Assembly (NCBI GenBank): GCA_014239555.1
Contig: JAAZYR010000011.1
Location: 1-64,000, forward strand
DNA length: 64,000 bases
DNA from: Acidimicrobiales bacterium
Lineage (GTDB): Bacteria > Actinomycetota > Acidimicrobiia > Acidimicrobiales > Poriferisodalaceae
Reading direction: 5' to 3'
Shown here: in pieces, positions 53,786 through 62,429 of the stretch
How the letters are laid out: each line of letters starts with the position of its first letter
Numbering within the stretch: the first letter of the stretch is position 1
Translations under genes and position numbers: made by a program
Notes under the pieces: model-generated
What the model was told of the DNA's origin: nothing
What the model saw: only the letters and a program-made list of their open reading frames with translations
The model's database searches: none

Positions 53786-53791
53786 TCCTGC

Positions 53792-55651
53792 ATGCCTTTG
53801 CGCCCTGAGCCCGGCTCAGTCCCTGATGTGCCAGGGAGTTACCAGTTTAAAGACCGCGATGGCCGGATCATTTACGTCGGAAAGGCTAAAAGTCTTAGGA
53901 ATCGCCTCAACAGTTATTTTCAAGACTCTCGGAACTTGCATCCTCGAACGGTACAAATGGTAGCGACGGCCACGACTGTCGAATGGGTCGAAGTTTCGAC
54001 TGAAGTGGACGCTCTGATGCTGGAATACAGCCTCATACAGCGCCACCAACCGCGTTTCAATATCCGTCTTCGAGATGATAAGTCGTACCCATTTCTGTCG
54101 ATCACTCTTCGAGACGAATGGCCCCGAGCGATGGTCATGCGCGGAAAACGGAAGCGAGGTAACCGGTATTTCGGACCGTTCGGACACGCCCACGCAATCC
54201 GAGACACTCTTGATCTCCTGTTAAGGACTTTCCCGATTCGCACATGCAGCGACAACAAGATGGCGGAGCATCGAGGGCTAGGGAGGCCATGCCTGCTCTT
54301 CCACATCGAACAGTGCGCTGGACCATGTGTAGGCGAAGTTACCGAAGAAGAGTACGAGGGATTAGTTAGAGACCTGATCCGCTTTTTAGAAGGACACACC
54401 GAAGATGTTGTTCAAAATCTTACGGATCGCATGCACGTCGCCAGTAACGAACTTGAGTTTGAGCTAGCTGCGAGATTGCGTGACCGCCTATCTAACGTAG
54501 AGAAGGCAATTGAAAAACAACAGATTGCGGGAACCAGGAATGAAGACTTTGATGTCATCGGAGTCCACGATGACGAATTAGAAGCCTCTGTGCAGGTCTT
54601 CTATGTCCGCAAAGGGCGCGTCATGGGGCAACGCGGATTCATCGTCGACAAAGTGGAGGACGTCACCCACCCAGATCTCATAGCTCGAGTGATCGAAGAT
54701 CTCTATCACGACGAAAACCCGATTGGTATGCCAAAGAACGTCTTTGTTCCCGGGTTACCTGAGAAACAAGCACTTTATGAAGAATGGCTAAGTGCCCAAC
54801 GTGGTTCGCCAGTAGAAATTCGTGTTCCACAACGCGGCGAAAAACGAGCGCTTCATGCAACAGCGACTAAAAATGCCCGCGAGTCATTTGGGCGCCACCG
54901 ACTCAAACGCGGGAGCGACCACAACAGCCGAGCCAGGGCCTTAGAAGAGTTACAGCGTTATCTTGATCTGCCCAACGCGCCGCTACGTATCGAGTGTTAC
55001 GACATGAGTCATCTTCAAGGCACGGACTACGTCGGTTCGATGGTCGTGTTAGAGGATGCGTTACCTCGAAAAAGCGAGTATCGGCGATTTAAGATTCGGG
55101 ATGTTCCCGGAAACGACGATTTCGCTGCGATGGAAGAGGTCCTATCGAGGCGTCTGAGAAAATATTTGGAGGAAAGGGAATCGCCATCAGATGAGCCTGG
55201 CAAATTTGCTTATCCACCGCAGTTGCTAGTGGTCGACGGGGGTAAAGGACAACTTGGGGTAGCGGAACGAGTTCTGAACTCCTTGGGGTTAGCCAAAGAA
55301 ATTCCTGTTGTAGCGCTAGCTAAACAATTCGAAGAGGTGTTCGTTCCTGGGAAAAGCGCTCCGGTTCATCTTCCACGCGGCTCCGAGGCGCTGTATTTAC
55401 TCCAACGAGTTCGCGACGAAAGTCACCGGTTTGCCATCGCGTATCACCGCCAGTTGAGGAACAAACGAATGACTCAGAGCGTCCTCGACGGAATTACCGG
55501 TCTTGGAGACGTCCGCCGTCGGCGGTTAATCAAAGAATTCGGTGGTGTGAGAAAGGTGCGGCAGGCTTCATTGGATGACCTGCAGTCAGTGACATGGCTA
55601 CCCAACAAGGTGGCTGCGGCGGTGCATGAACGCACTCAGGGGCGTGCCTGA
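53792..55651 (+). CDS. uvrC: UvrABC excinuclease subunit C
   Basis: A 619-residue dual-incision nuclease. The N-terminal GIY-YIG domain (VPGSYQFKDRDGRIIYVGKA) makes the 3' cut; the UVR motif is near residue 205 (DRMHVASNELEFELAARLRD). The C-terminal RNase H-like nuclease carries Asp residues in IECYDMSHLQGTDYVGS and LLVVDGGKGQLG. A tandem helix-hairpin-helix ends the protein (LDGITGLGDVRRRRLIKEFG). Complete. It has its own leaderless promoter. Confidence 0.96.
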   Translation: MPLRPEPGSVPDVPGSYQFKDRDGRIIYVGKAKSLRNRLNSYFQDSRNLHPRTVQMVATATTVEWVEVSTEVDALMLEYSLIQRHQPRFNIRLRDDKSYPFLSITLRDEWPRAMVMRGKRKRGNRYFGPFGHAHAIRDTLDLLLRTFPIRTCSDNKMAEHRGLGRPCLLFHIEQCAGPCVGEVTEEEYEGLVRDLIRFLEGHTEDVVQNLTDRMHVASNELEFELAARLRDRLSNVEKAIEKQQIAGTRNEDFDVIGVHDDELEASVQVFYVRKGRVMGQRGFIVDKVEDVTHPDLIARVIEDLYHDENPIGMPKNVFVPGLPEKQALYEEWLSAQRGSPVEIRVPQRGEKRALHATATKNARESFGRHRLKRGSDHNSRARALEELQRYLDLPNAPLRIECYDMSHLQGTDYVGSMVVLEDALPRKSEYRRFKIRDVPGNDDFAAMEEVLSRRLRKYLEERESPSDEPGKFAYPPQLLVVDGGKGQLGVAERVLNSLGLAKEIPVVALAKQFEEVFVPGKSAPVHLPRGSEALYLLQRVRDESHRFAIAYHRQLRNKRMTQSVLDGITGLGDVRRRRLIKEFGGVRKVRQASLDDLQSVTWLPNKVAAAVHERTQGRA

Positions 55652-55750
55652 TAAGTGCACCGACGTCCATAGCTTCATCTATCTTCCTTGGCCTATCTGG
55701 GTTGCTTCAACGTTGGAGGCTCGGGCGGTAGGTATTTATTGTCGGATTCG

Positions 55751-57454
55751 CTACCACAGACAACTGCATTCGACGGTGGCTTCTAGTGCCTTCCATCTAA
55801 ATGGAGTTGGTTCTGAAGCAGCACCGCAACCGGTACAGCGCAGCACAAAGTCTTTACCCACTTTGCTCATCGTTACTGGCTGCTCACCCGTCGACAATCG
55901 AGCTTCCTTCTTCGGAGAAACCTTTTGTCTGGTTATTTCGGGTAGATCCAAAACTTCGAAGTCCAAGTACAACGGCTCGGTGACCGTTGAGGGATCATTT
56001 TGCCAAGCTTCTGTGTGATCGTCGGTCTCTGCGGACCAGCCGAGGAAGCTCAGCCACGCGTACCGGTCAATCTCGTCGAGGTTTTTAGGTAGTTCGCTAA
56101 CGGACACCATCGGACCGATCTTCTGCGGAATTGGTGGCCTATCGGGTCCGGAATAGTCCAGAAACGACCCGAGTTCATGTTGCTGACCGATTCCAAAAAG
56201 CTGGGCAGATTCGCTGATGTTCTCGATTTCCTCCATGAATCCGTCGCGTTCAGACGCCGTGGGGTCTTCTAAGGTGTCGCTGGCGTAAAGCACCACGAAT
56301 CGCGCTCCGACGCCAGGCTGCTTCCGGCGAAGGATCCGACCCATACGCTGAATCATCTGTCTTCGCGTGCGGCTTGCGTTAACAACAATTCCGAGATTTG
56401 CATCGGGGACATCGATGCCTTCGTCCAGAACTCGCGGTGCAGCTACTGCGTCGAGTTTTCCGTCTCGCAAGTCCGTCAATATCGTCTCGCGTTCCGAACG
56501 CGCAGTATCTCCTGTAATAATTTCAATACCCAATAAGGGGTCTAATCGGTTGATCGCATGATTCGCTGCCTTGATTGTTTGTGTAAAAATCAAGGTTCCC
56601 GAAGCGTCCAGGATTACGGGTGCGAAGTTGGAGAGCACTTCGTATTTCGACCGGCTAGTTGCAACGATCTCGCGTCGTTTTGAAAAAGCGTCAAGGTACG
56701 TCGTGGCGGCTTTTCCGTTAGGCCCGGCGTCGTTGTCTGATAGGTAGGCCACGGCAGCCAAAAAGGCGCCGAATGGATCTTGAGGCATGTCAGGGATACT
56801 TCGAAGGACCTGCCGCGAGGCGACTAGGGCCGCTTCCGTGAGGTCGTATTCAGCGCGCTCCTCCGTGGCAAGGGGTACTGCAACAAATGCAACTCTTGGC
56901 TGCGCACAAACCCCATCAGCAATCGCCTGCCCAAAGTCGTATCGGTAGCAAACACCACCGAAGTAAGGCACGAGTGTTTTCTCAACTGCGTCATCAGAAC
57001 GTTCCAGCGTGGCGGTCAGCCCTAACCGTTCTTGGTATTCATGAATTAATGATTTTCGCAGGGTCGCGCCTCCAAATCCGTGACATTCGTCGGCAATGAT
57101 TAGGCCACCAAGGTCTCCCGGAGGAAGGGGCTTCTTTGCGCTAGCCGAGTGCCGGGTTGTAACGAGCACATCGCAGTCGTCGGCCCTATCGCTGAAGCTG
57201 TCCCCTAAACGACCGATGACACAATGCGGCAACGCGTCTTTGAGACTTGCTGACCATTGCTCCATAAGCACTCGACTGGGAACCACAACCAACACAAATA
57301 AACCACGTCGGTGGGCGTCTGCAGCTGCCTGTATAGCGACGTTTGTTTTCCCGGCACCAGTGACGGCCTCGATGATCCCGCGACGGCCGCATCGCAGCCA
57401 GCTTGTCAACGCCTGCAGTTGCCATTTATACAGAAAATGTTGGGACTTGTTCAT
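55751..57454 (-). CDS. DEAD/DEAH-box helicase, XPB/SSL2-like, with C-terminal cysteine motif
   Basis: A 567-residue SF2 helicase. The start FLYKWQLQALTSWL precedes Walker A EAVTGAGKTNVAI. Motif II is IIADECHGFGG, III is GLTATLERSDD, and motifs IV-VI are GTLIFTQTIKAAN, DEGIDVPDAN and QRMGRILRRKQPG. The C-terminus has CTGCGAASEP and CSC, possibly a metal site. Related to XPB-like and type III restriction helicase subunits; no methylase or nuclease partner adjoins. Its position after uvrC hints at DNA repair. ATG 57454 is preferred over an upstream TTG at 57529. Confidence 0.8.
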   Translation of the reverse strand: MNKSQHFLYKWQLQALTSWLRCGRRGIIEAVTGAGKTNVAIQAAADAHRRGLFVLVVVPSRVLMEQWSASLKDALPHCVIGRLGDSFSDRADDCDVLVTTRHSASAKKPLPPGDLGGLIIADECHGFGGATLRKSLIHEYQERLGLTATLERSDDAVEKTLVPYFGGVCYRYDFGQAIADGVCAQPRVAFVAVPLATEERAEYDLTEAALVASRQVLRSIPDMPQDPFGAFLAAVAYLSDNDAGPNGKAATTYLDAFSKRREIVATSRSKYEVLSNFAPVILDASGTLIFTQTIKAANHAINRLDPLLGIEIITGDTARSERETILTDLRDGKLDAVAAPRVLDEGIDVPDANLGIVVNASRTRRQMIQRMGRILRRKQPGVGARFVVLYASDTLEDPTASERDGFMEEIENISESAQLFGIGQQHELGSFLDYSGPDRPPIPQKIGPMVSVSELPKNLDEIDRYAWLSFLGWSAETDDHTEAWQNDPSTVTEPLYLDFEVLDLPEITRQKVSPKKEARLSTGEQPVTMSKVGKDFVLRCTGCGAASEPTPFRWKALEATVECSCLW

Positions 57455-57772
57455 GGACCTAACTGCACGGAGACACGGAGGGGAAGTAATTGTTGCGTTA
57501 TCAAAAATGGTACGCAGTGACGAGCGCAATCACTCAATGCCTGACAGATACGTGCAGAAGAAAATTGGTGAGTGATCGATGCAAAATCCCGACCTGGTTA
57601 TCAGTGGGCACCAATATTCAAAGTTAGTTTCGTCAGGTAGCTGCCATTGCAAATCGCGTTTTCTTGCCGAGATGGCTGTACTCATTTGAATCTGCTGTCA
57701 TTCTGGACGAAGGATGCTGTTGATCGATTTATCTATCGGGGTTCGGGATGTGGCCCACTCGCGAGAAAAAAC
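57455..57772. other. 318-base divergent intergenic region
   Basis: Between the helicase (minus) and a methyltransferase (plus). Both open frames extend into it, but those extensions look unconserved. No promoter hexamer at the leaderless distance, RNA gene or repeat could be supported. Confidence 0.35.
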
Positions 57773-58495
57773 GTGACAGAAGAACTGTGGGAAACCCACG
57801 CCGACTGGTGGCAGAGAGGCTTTAGTAAGGGCGCGGATCCAGAATATGAGGAGCAGATACTTCCGTTGGCTGCGGACCTGCTGAAGGGGTTCACCCGAAT
57901 TCTTGATGTTGGTTGTGGGGAAGGGCAGATAACGCGTCTCCTAAATGTGGCGAACTCCCAGATTTTGGGTGTCGACGCTACAAAGGCACAAATCTACGAA
58001 GCCGCTGCGCGATCGACTGGCGAGGGTTATGTCAGAGCCTCGGCTGAGGCTCTTCCCTTTAGAAATCACGTATTCGATGCCTCCATCGCATGCCTAGTCT
58101 TTGAGCATATTGTCGAGATGGAAGACGCAATTCGCGAGATCTCGCGGGTATTGCGCCCGGCTGGACGGTTTGTGCTGATGCTAAATCATCCGCTGTTACA
58201 GACCCCTGGCAGTGGTTGGGTTGATGATCACATGGCCGACCCACCCGATCAATATTGGCGAATTGGCGATTACTTAATTGAGCAAGAAACGGTTGAGGAA
58301 GTTGAGTTGGGTGTCCACATTCCTTTTATTCATCGACCACTAAGCATCTACGTAAATGCTCTTTCAGAGAACGGGCTGACAGTAGAGCGAATGCTTGAAC
58401 CTGCACCTCCGCAGGGGTTTATCGAACGACACGAGTCCTATGCCGCAGCGTCGTTTATCCCGAGACTGTTAGTGCTGATCTGTCGGAGGGGTTAA
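57773..58495 (+). CDS. Class I SAM-dependent methyltransferase
   Basis: A 241-residue methyltransferase of the Methyltransf_11 type. The N-terminal helix WETHADWWQRGFSKGADPEY precedes motif I ILDVGCGEGQITRLL, then ILGVDATKAQI, and AEALPFRNHVFDASIACLVFEH in the substrate-facing loop (quoted here as two pieces, AEALPF and ACLVFEH). GTG 57773 gives a standard N-terminus; the frame extends 42 residues further into sequence without family features. Substrate unknown. Located just before rapZ. Confidence 0.82.
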   Translation: MTEELWETHADWWQRGFSKGADPEYEEQILPLAADLLKGFTRILDVGCGEGQITRLLNVANSQILGVDATKAQIYEAAARSTGEGYVRASAEALPFRNHVFDASIACLVFEHIVEMEDAIREISRVLRPAGRFVLMLNHPLLQTPGSGWVDDHMADPPDQYWRIGDYLIEQETVEEVELGVHIPFIHRPLSIYVNALSENGLTVERMLEPAPPQGFIERHESYAAASFIPRLLVLICRRG

Positions 58496-58515
58496 GAAGT
58501 CCCTGAGTCTCGACC

Positions 58516-58521
58516 TAGCCT
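58516..58521 (+). promoter_or_regulatory. -10 element, leaderless promoter of rapZ
   Basis: TAGCCT, 6 nt before the ATG at 58528. Confidence 0.55.
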
Positions 58522-58527
58522 TTAGGA

Positions 58528-59400
58528 ATGACCAGCCGTCCGGATTTTATAATCGTAGCGGGACTGTCAGGCGCGGGACGTTCGACCGTAGCCAACACCT
58601 TGGAGGATTTAGGTTGGTTCGTGATCGACAACCTGCCACCAAGTCTGCTTGCTTCGGCGGCTGAACTTTTGACGGCAGCGGACTCATCAGTTGAGCGATT
58701 GGCGTTGGTGGCTGGTTCACATGAGTATCAAGAAGATTTACTTAGCTTCTTGTCCGAGCTTCGCTCATCCGGGGCGCGAGTGCGCGTGCTTTTTCTTGAT
58801 GCACCTACCGAAGTGCTTTTGCGGCGCTATGACCAAACGCGGCGCCGGCATCCTCTGAGCGCTGGTTCAGCGTCAGTGACAGACGCAATTAGTCGCGAGC
58901 GAGAACTACTAGAACCGATTCGACGCGAAGCAGACGTCGTTATCGAGACTGGTGACCTGATTGTGCATGAACTGAAAGCACGCGTTTTAGAGGCATTTAG
59001 CGATGCTGATCGCGAACAGTTGATGCAAACAACGATCATGTCCTTCGGCTACAAACACGGGGTACCCACCGAAGCGGACTTGGTTTTCGACTGCAGATTT
59101 TTGCCAAACCCGCATTGGGTTTCCGATCTGCGCCCTAAAACTGGTCTTGATCAAGAAGTTCGGAACTATGTGCTTGAACAACCATTAACTGTGTCGTTCA
59201 TAGAACACACGTTGCCGTTGTTTGAGTTCCTTATCCCTTCCTATGTCGAGGAAGGTAAGGCGTACCTCACGATCGCTTTTGGCTGCACCGGTGGCCGCCA
59301 TCGTAGTGTGTCGATAGCCGAAGAATTCGGGCGGATCCTGACCGATGGTGGGCATTCGTTGAGAACCCGCCATCGTGACCTAGAGTCCAAAGAAATTTAG
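58528..59400 (+). CDS. rapZ: RapZ-family nucleotide-binding protein (YvcJ)
   Basis: A 290-residue P-loop protein. The Walker A GLSGAGRS is at residues 12-19, followed by LEDLGWFVIDNLPPSLL (the family hallmark). The Walker B-like VRVLFLDAPTEVLLRRY precedes the RRRHPLS motif, and the C-terminal domain ends in IAFGCTGGRHRSVSIAEE. In enterobacteria RapZ controls glmS via small RNAs; in Gram-positives the role is less clear. In most Actinomycetota it is followed by yvcK and whiA; here gap follows directly. Confidence 0.94.
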   Translation: MTSRPDFIIVAGLSGAGRSTVANTLEDLGWFVIDNLPPSLLASAAELLTAADSSVERLALVAGSHEYQEDLLSFLSELRSSGARVRVLFLDAPTEVLLRRYDQTRRRHPLSAGSASVTDAISRERELLEPIRREADVVIETGDLIVHELKARVLEAFSDADREQLMQTTIMSFGYKHGVPTEADLVFDCRFLPNPHWVSDLRPKTGLDQEVRNYVLEQPLTVSFIEHTLPLFEFLIPSYVEEGKAYLTIAFGCTGGRHRSVSIAEEFGRILTDGGHSLRTRHRDLESKEI

Positions 59401-59489
59401 AACAGGGGAATTGGTTCGCCACTGACGCGAACCAATGCAGTAGACATGCAAGCACATCCCTACTTCCTCCCAGAAAGCGATCTATTTCA

Positions 59490-60491
59490 ATGACCGTGCG
59501 CGTTGGTATTAACGGGTTTGGCCGTATCGGCCGCAACTTCTTCCGGGCAGTCCAAAGACAAGGCGCGGACATCGAAATCGTTGCGGTAAACGATCTGGGT
59601 AACCAAGCCACTATGGCCCACCTTCTGAAATATGACTCGGTTCTGGGCAACCTATCGAATGATATTTCCGCAGTCGACGGCGGGATCTCAATCGACGGGC
59701 AGCTGCTACAAGTGCTCTCTGAACGCAACCCCGCAGATCTACCTTGGGGAGCTCTCGGAGTCGATGTAGTCATTGAATCAACTGGAATTTTTACTGATCG
59801 CGACAAAGCAGCACAGCACCTTGACGCTGGTGCTCCGTTAGTGATTGTTTCTGCTCCAGCAAATGGAGCCGATGCCACCTTCGTCGTCGGAGTCAACCAC
59901 GAAGAATTCGACAAGGAGATACACAAGGTCATTTCTAACGCCAGTTGCACGACTAACTGCTTCGTCCCGATGGTGCAGGTACTAGACGATGCCTTTGGCG
60001 TCGAAAAAGGACTTATGACAACGGTGCACGCTTACACCGGCGACCAGTCTCTCGTTGATGGCCCTCACAGTGATTTACGAAGAGCACGCGCATCAGCGGT
60101 GAACATCATCCCCACCTCAACGGGTGCGGCCCGCGCAACGGGACTTGTCCTCCAAGCCATGAACGGGAAGCTCGACGGAACGTCCTTGAGAGTGCCAATT
60201 CCCGACGGTTCAATTACCGACTTCACCGCAGTCTTGGCGGGGAGTCCTTCGGTCGAAGAGATCAACTCTGCGTTCGCAGCGGCGGCATCAACTGCACCCC
60301 TTCAGGACGTCCTCTCCTACAGCGAAGACCCGTTGGTATCTTCAGATATTGTCGGGGACCCTTCTAGTTGCGTGTTCGACGCAGGCTTGACCATGACCCT
60401 GGATAATCTGATCAAGGTGAGTGGCTGGTACGACAACGAGTGGGGATACTCAAACAGGCTTGTCGATCTCGTCGAAATCACCTGTAGCTGA
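59490..60491 (+). CDS. gap: Glyceraldehyde-3-phosphate dehydrogenase
   Basis: A 333-residue NAD-dependent enzyme. It has VRVGINGFGRIGRNFFRA and AVNDLGN at the cofactor site, the catalytic Cys in ISNASCTTNCFVPMV, and the catalytic His in TTVHAYTGDQSLVDGPH. Phosphate-binding AARATGLVLQAMNGKLDG and the C-terminal WYDNEWGYSNRLVDL follow. It converts G3P to 1,3-bisphosphoglycerate. First gene of gap-pgk-tpiA; no clear SD or leaderless -10 is seen before its ATG. Confidence 0.96.
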   Translation: MTVRVGINGFGRIGRNFFRAVQRQGADIEIVAVNDLGNQATMAHLLKYDSVLGNLSNDISAVDGGISIDGQLLQVLSERNPADLPWGALGVDVVIESTGIFTDRDKAAQHLDAGAPLVIVSAPANGADATFVVGVNHEEFDKEIHKVISNASCTTNCFVPMVQVLDDAFGVEKGLMTTVHAYTGDQSLVDGPHSDLRRARASAVNIIPTSTGAARATGLVLQAMNGKLDGTSLRVPIPDGSITDFTAVLAGSPSVEEINSAFAAAASTAPLQDVLSYSEDPLVSSDIVGDPSSCVFDAGLTMTLDNLIKVSGWYDNEWGYSNRLVDLVEITCS

Positions 60492-60498
60492 GATAGGC

Positions 60499-61641
60499 GT
60501 GTCCGATCTGTCCATCCCCAACCTTGAAAACCTAGAAAATGCGCTGGGTGGTTTAGAAGGAAAAAGGATTCTCGTCCGATGCGACTTCAACGTTCCCATC
60601 CGCGATGGCGCTATCTCTGACGATTTAAGAATCAAAGCAGCGTTGCCAACATTGAATTGGCTGCTCGAGCGAGGAGCAATCGTTGTTGCATGTACTCACT
60701 TCGGTCGCCCACAAGGAAAACCTGACCCAAAATTTTCGGTAGGACTCCTTCGAGCGAGGGTCGAAGAGCTAGCTCCGGGTGTCCAACTCCTTGAGAATTT
60801 GCGCTTCGACCCCGGCGAAACAGAGAACTCTCCCGAGTTCGTCAAGTATCTAATCGGTGGAGCTGGAGGGCTTCCGTTCGATGGTTATGTCAATGACGCG
60901 TTCGGGGTGTCACACCGCGCTCACGCATCAGTTGTTGGCCCCCCGGGGAATCTCCCTTCCGCTGCAGGGCGACTTTTGGAAAAGGAAATTGACGTCTTGG
61001 GAAGGATGCGATCCTCGCCGAACCGGCCCTTTGTCGCGGTTCTAGGCGGGGCCAAAGTGAGTGATAAAATCGGTGTCATCGAAGCGTTATCGAGTGTCGT
61101 GGACCAGCTTCTCATCGGTGGAGGCATGTGCTTCACATTCCTGAAAGCGCTCGGACATGGCATCGGCGACTCGTTGTGTGAACCCGATCAAGAAGAGACA
61201 TGTAAGCGAATCCTGAACTCAGGCGCTTCGATCGTTCTGCCAACAGACATCGCCGCTTTGAGCCCGGATGGCGATATCGGGGCGAACAGTGGCGAAGTTC
61301 GGCAAATGGGCCAATCAATTCCCGAAGGATGGAAAGGCCTCGACATTGGTCCTGGTACCGCGGCAGCATTTGGGGATGTCATTCACGAAGCGCGCACCGT
61401 TTTTTGGAATGGGCCTATGGGAATGTTCGAAGATCCTCGATTTGCAGCGGGCACGCGCGCGATCAGCCAAGCTCTTGCTGACACAAAAGCGTTCACGGTT
61501 GTTGGCGGCGGAGATAGCGCCGCCGCAATTGCCGAGATCGGGCTAACGCCATATATGGACCACATCAGCACCGGAGGGGGCGCCAGCCTTGAGCTTCTCG
61601 AGTTAGGCGACCTTCCGGGTCTTATCGCACTTCGAAATTGA
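60499..61641 (+). CDS. pgk: Phosphoglycerate kinase
   Basis: A 380-residue two-domain kinase. It has GKRILVRCDFNVPIRDG, CTHFGRPQGKPD, LLENLRFDPGE, YVNDAFGVSHRAHAS, AVLGGAKVSDKIGVIE and the hinge/nucleotide block VFWNGPMGMFED, VVGGGDSAAAI and STGGGASLELLE. The frame reads upstream into gap to 60421. GTG 60499, 7 bases after the gap stop, is preferred. The N-terminus has about 20 residues before the conserved strand. Confidence 0.95.
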   Translation: MSDLSIPNLENLENALGGLEGKRILVRCDFNVPIRDGAISDDLRIKAALPTLNWLLERGAIVVACTHFGRPQGKPDPKFSVGLLRARVEELAPGVQLLENLRFDPGETENSPEFVKYLIGGAGGLPFDGYVNDAFGVSHRAHASVVGPPGNLPSAAGRLLEKEIDVLGRMRSSPNRPFVAVLGGAKVSDKIGVIEALSSVVDQLLIGGGMCFTFLKALGHGIGDSLCEPDQEETCKRILNSGASIVLPTDIAALSPDGDIGANSGEVRQMGQSIPEGWKGLDIGPGTAAAFGDVIHEARTVFWNGPMGMFEDPRFAAGTRAISQALADTKAFTVVGGGDSAAAIAEIGLTPYMDHISTGGGASLELLELGDLPGLIALRN

Positions 61642-61649
61642 GGAAACCA

Positions 61650-62420
61650 ATGGCCCGAACCCCATTAATTTCTGGAAACTGGAAAATGAACCTCAATCAT
61701 TTCGAGGCGATACAACTGGTCCAAAAGCTCAGCTACGAACTGCGCGGTCATGATTTTGACCAAGTCGAAGTTTCTCTCCATCCTCCCTTCACGGATTTAC
61801 GCTCGATTCAGACCATCATCGACGCGGATCGGATGCCTTTTCGGCTTGGAGCCCAAAACTGCCACACAGAAGTTTCAGGGGCGTTTACCGGAGAAATCTC
61901 GCCAGCGATGCTTGCGAAACTCGACGTTGATTATGTGATTGTTGGGCACAGCGAACGCAGAGCGTTATTTGGTGAGAGCGACGAGGACGTTGCCTCAAAA
62001 GCATCTGCGGTGTTTGCCCACGAAATGACCCCAATCGTGTGTGTAGGAGAAACACTCGAAGAACGAGAGTCCAATCAAGCGGCAACCGTTGTGGAAACAC
62101 AACTAATGGGCAGTCTGAAATTGATTACGAATCAACAACTTGGTAACGCAGTCATCGCTTACGAGCCAGTGTGGGCTATCGGCACCGGAGTGACAGCCTC
62201 TGCGGATGATGCACAAGAGATGTGCGCTCACATTCGACGCGTCGTTGCCTCAATCCACAAAGACGCAAGCGAGTTGGTTCGCATCCAGTATGGCGGGTCC
62301 GTGAAGCCGTCGAATTCGGGAGAATTAATGAATATGCCTGACATCGACGGTGCCCTTGTTGGCGGGGCATCTTTAGAGTCGGACTCTTTCGCGCGGATTG
62401 TGAACTTCAAAGAAGCCTAG
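61650..62420 (+). CDS. tpiA: Triosephosphate isomerase
   Basis: A 256-residue TIM barrel. It has LISGNWKMNLNH with catalytic Lys, His in YVIVGHSERRALFGE, the catalytic Glu and loop 6 in VIAYEPVWAIGTG, and RIQYGGSVKPSN with GALVGGASL for phosphate binding. The frame begins at TTG 61638, overlapping pgk. ATG 61650 has GAGG 6 nt upstream and gives the normal N-terminus. Confidence 0.95.
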   Translation: MARTPLISGNWKMNLNHFEAIQLVQKLSYELRGHDFDQVEVSLHPPFTDLRSIQTIIDADRMPFRLGAQNCHTEVSGAFTGEISPAMLAKLDVDYVIVGHSERRALFGESDEDVASKASAVFAHEMTPIVCVGETLEERESNQAATVVETQLMGSLKLITNQQLGNAVIAYEPVWAIGTGVTASADDAQEMCAHIRRVVASIHKDASELVRIQYGGSVKPSNSGELMNMPDIDGALVGGASLESDSFARIVNFKEA

Positions 62421-62423
62421 AGT
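62418..62423 (+). promoter_or_regulatory. -10 element overlapping the tpiA stop, leaderless promoter
   Basis: TAGAGT, 6 nt before the ATG at 62430. Its first three bases are the tpiA stop codon. Confidence 0.45.
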
Positions 62424-62429
62424 CGCTCT

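Noticed and set aside
55751-57454. Type III restriction system
   Set aside because: Only the helicase-like gene is present; there is no adjacent Mod methylase and no nuclease domain in the protein.
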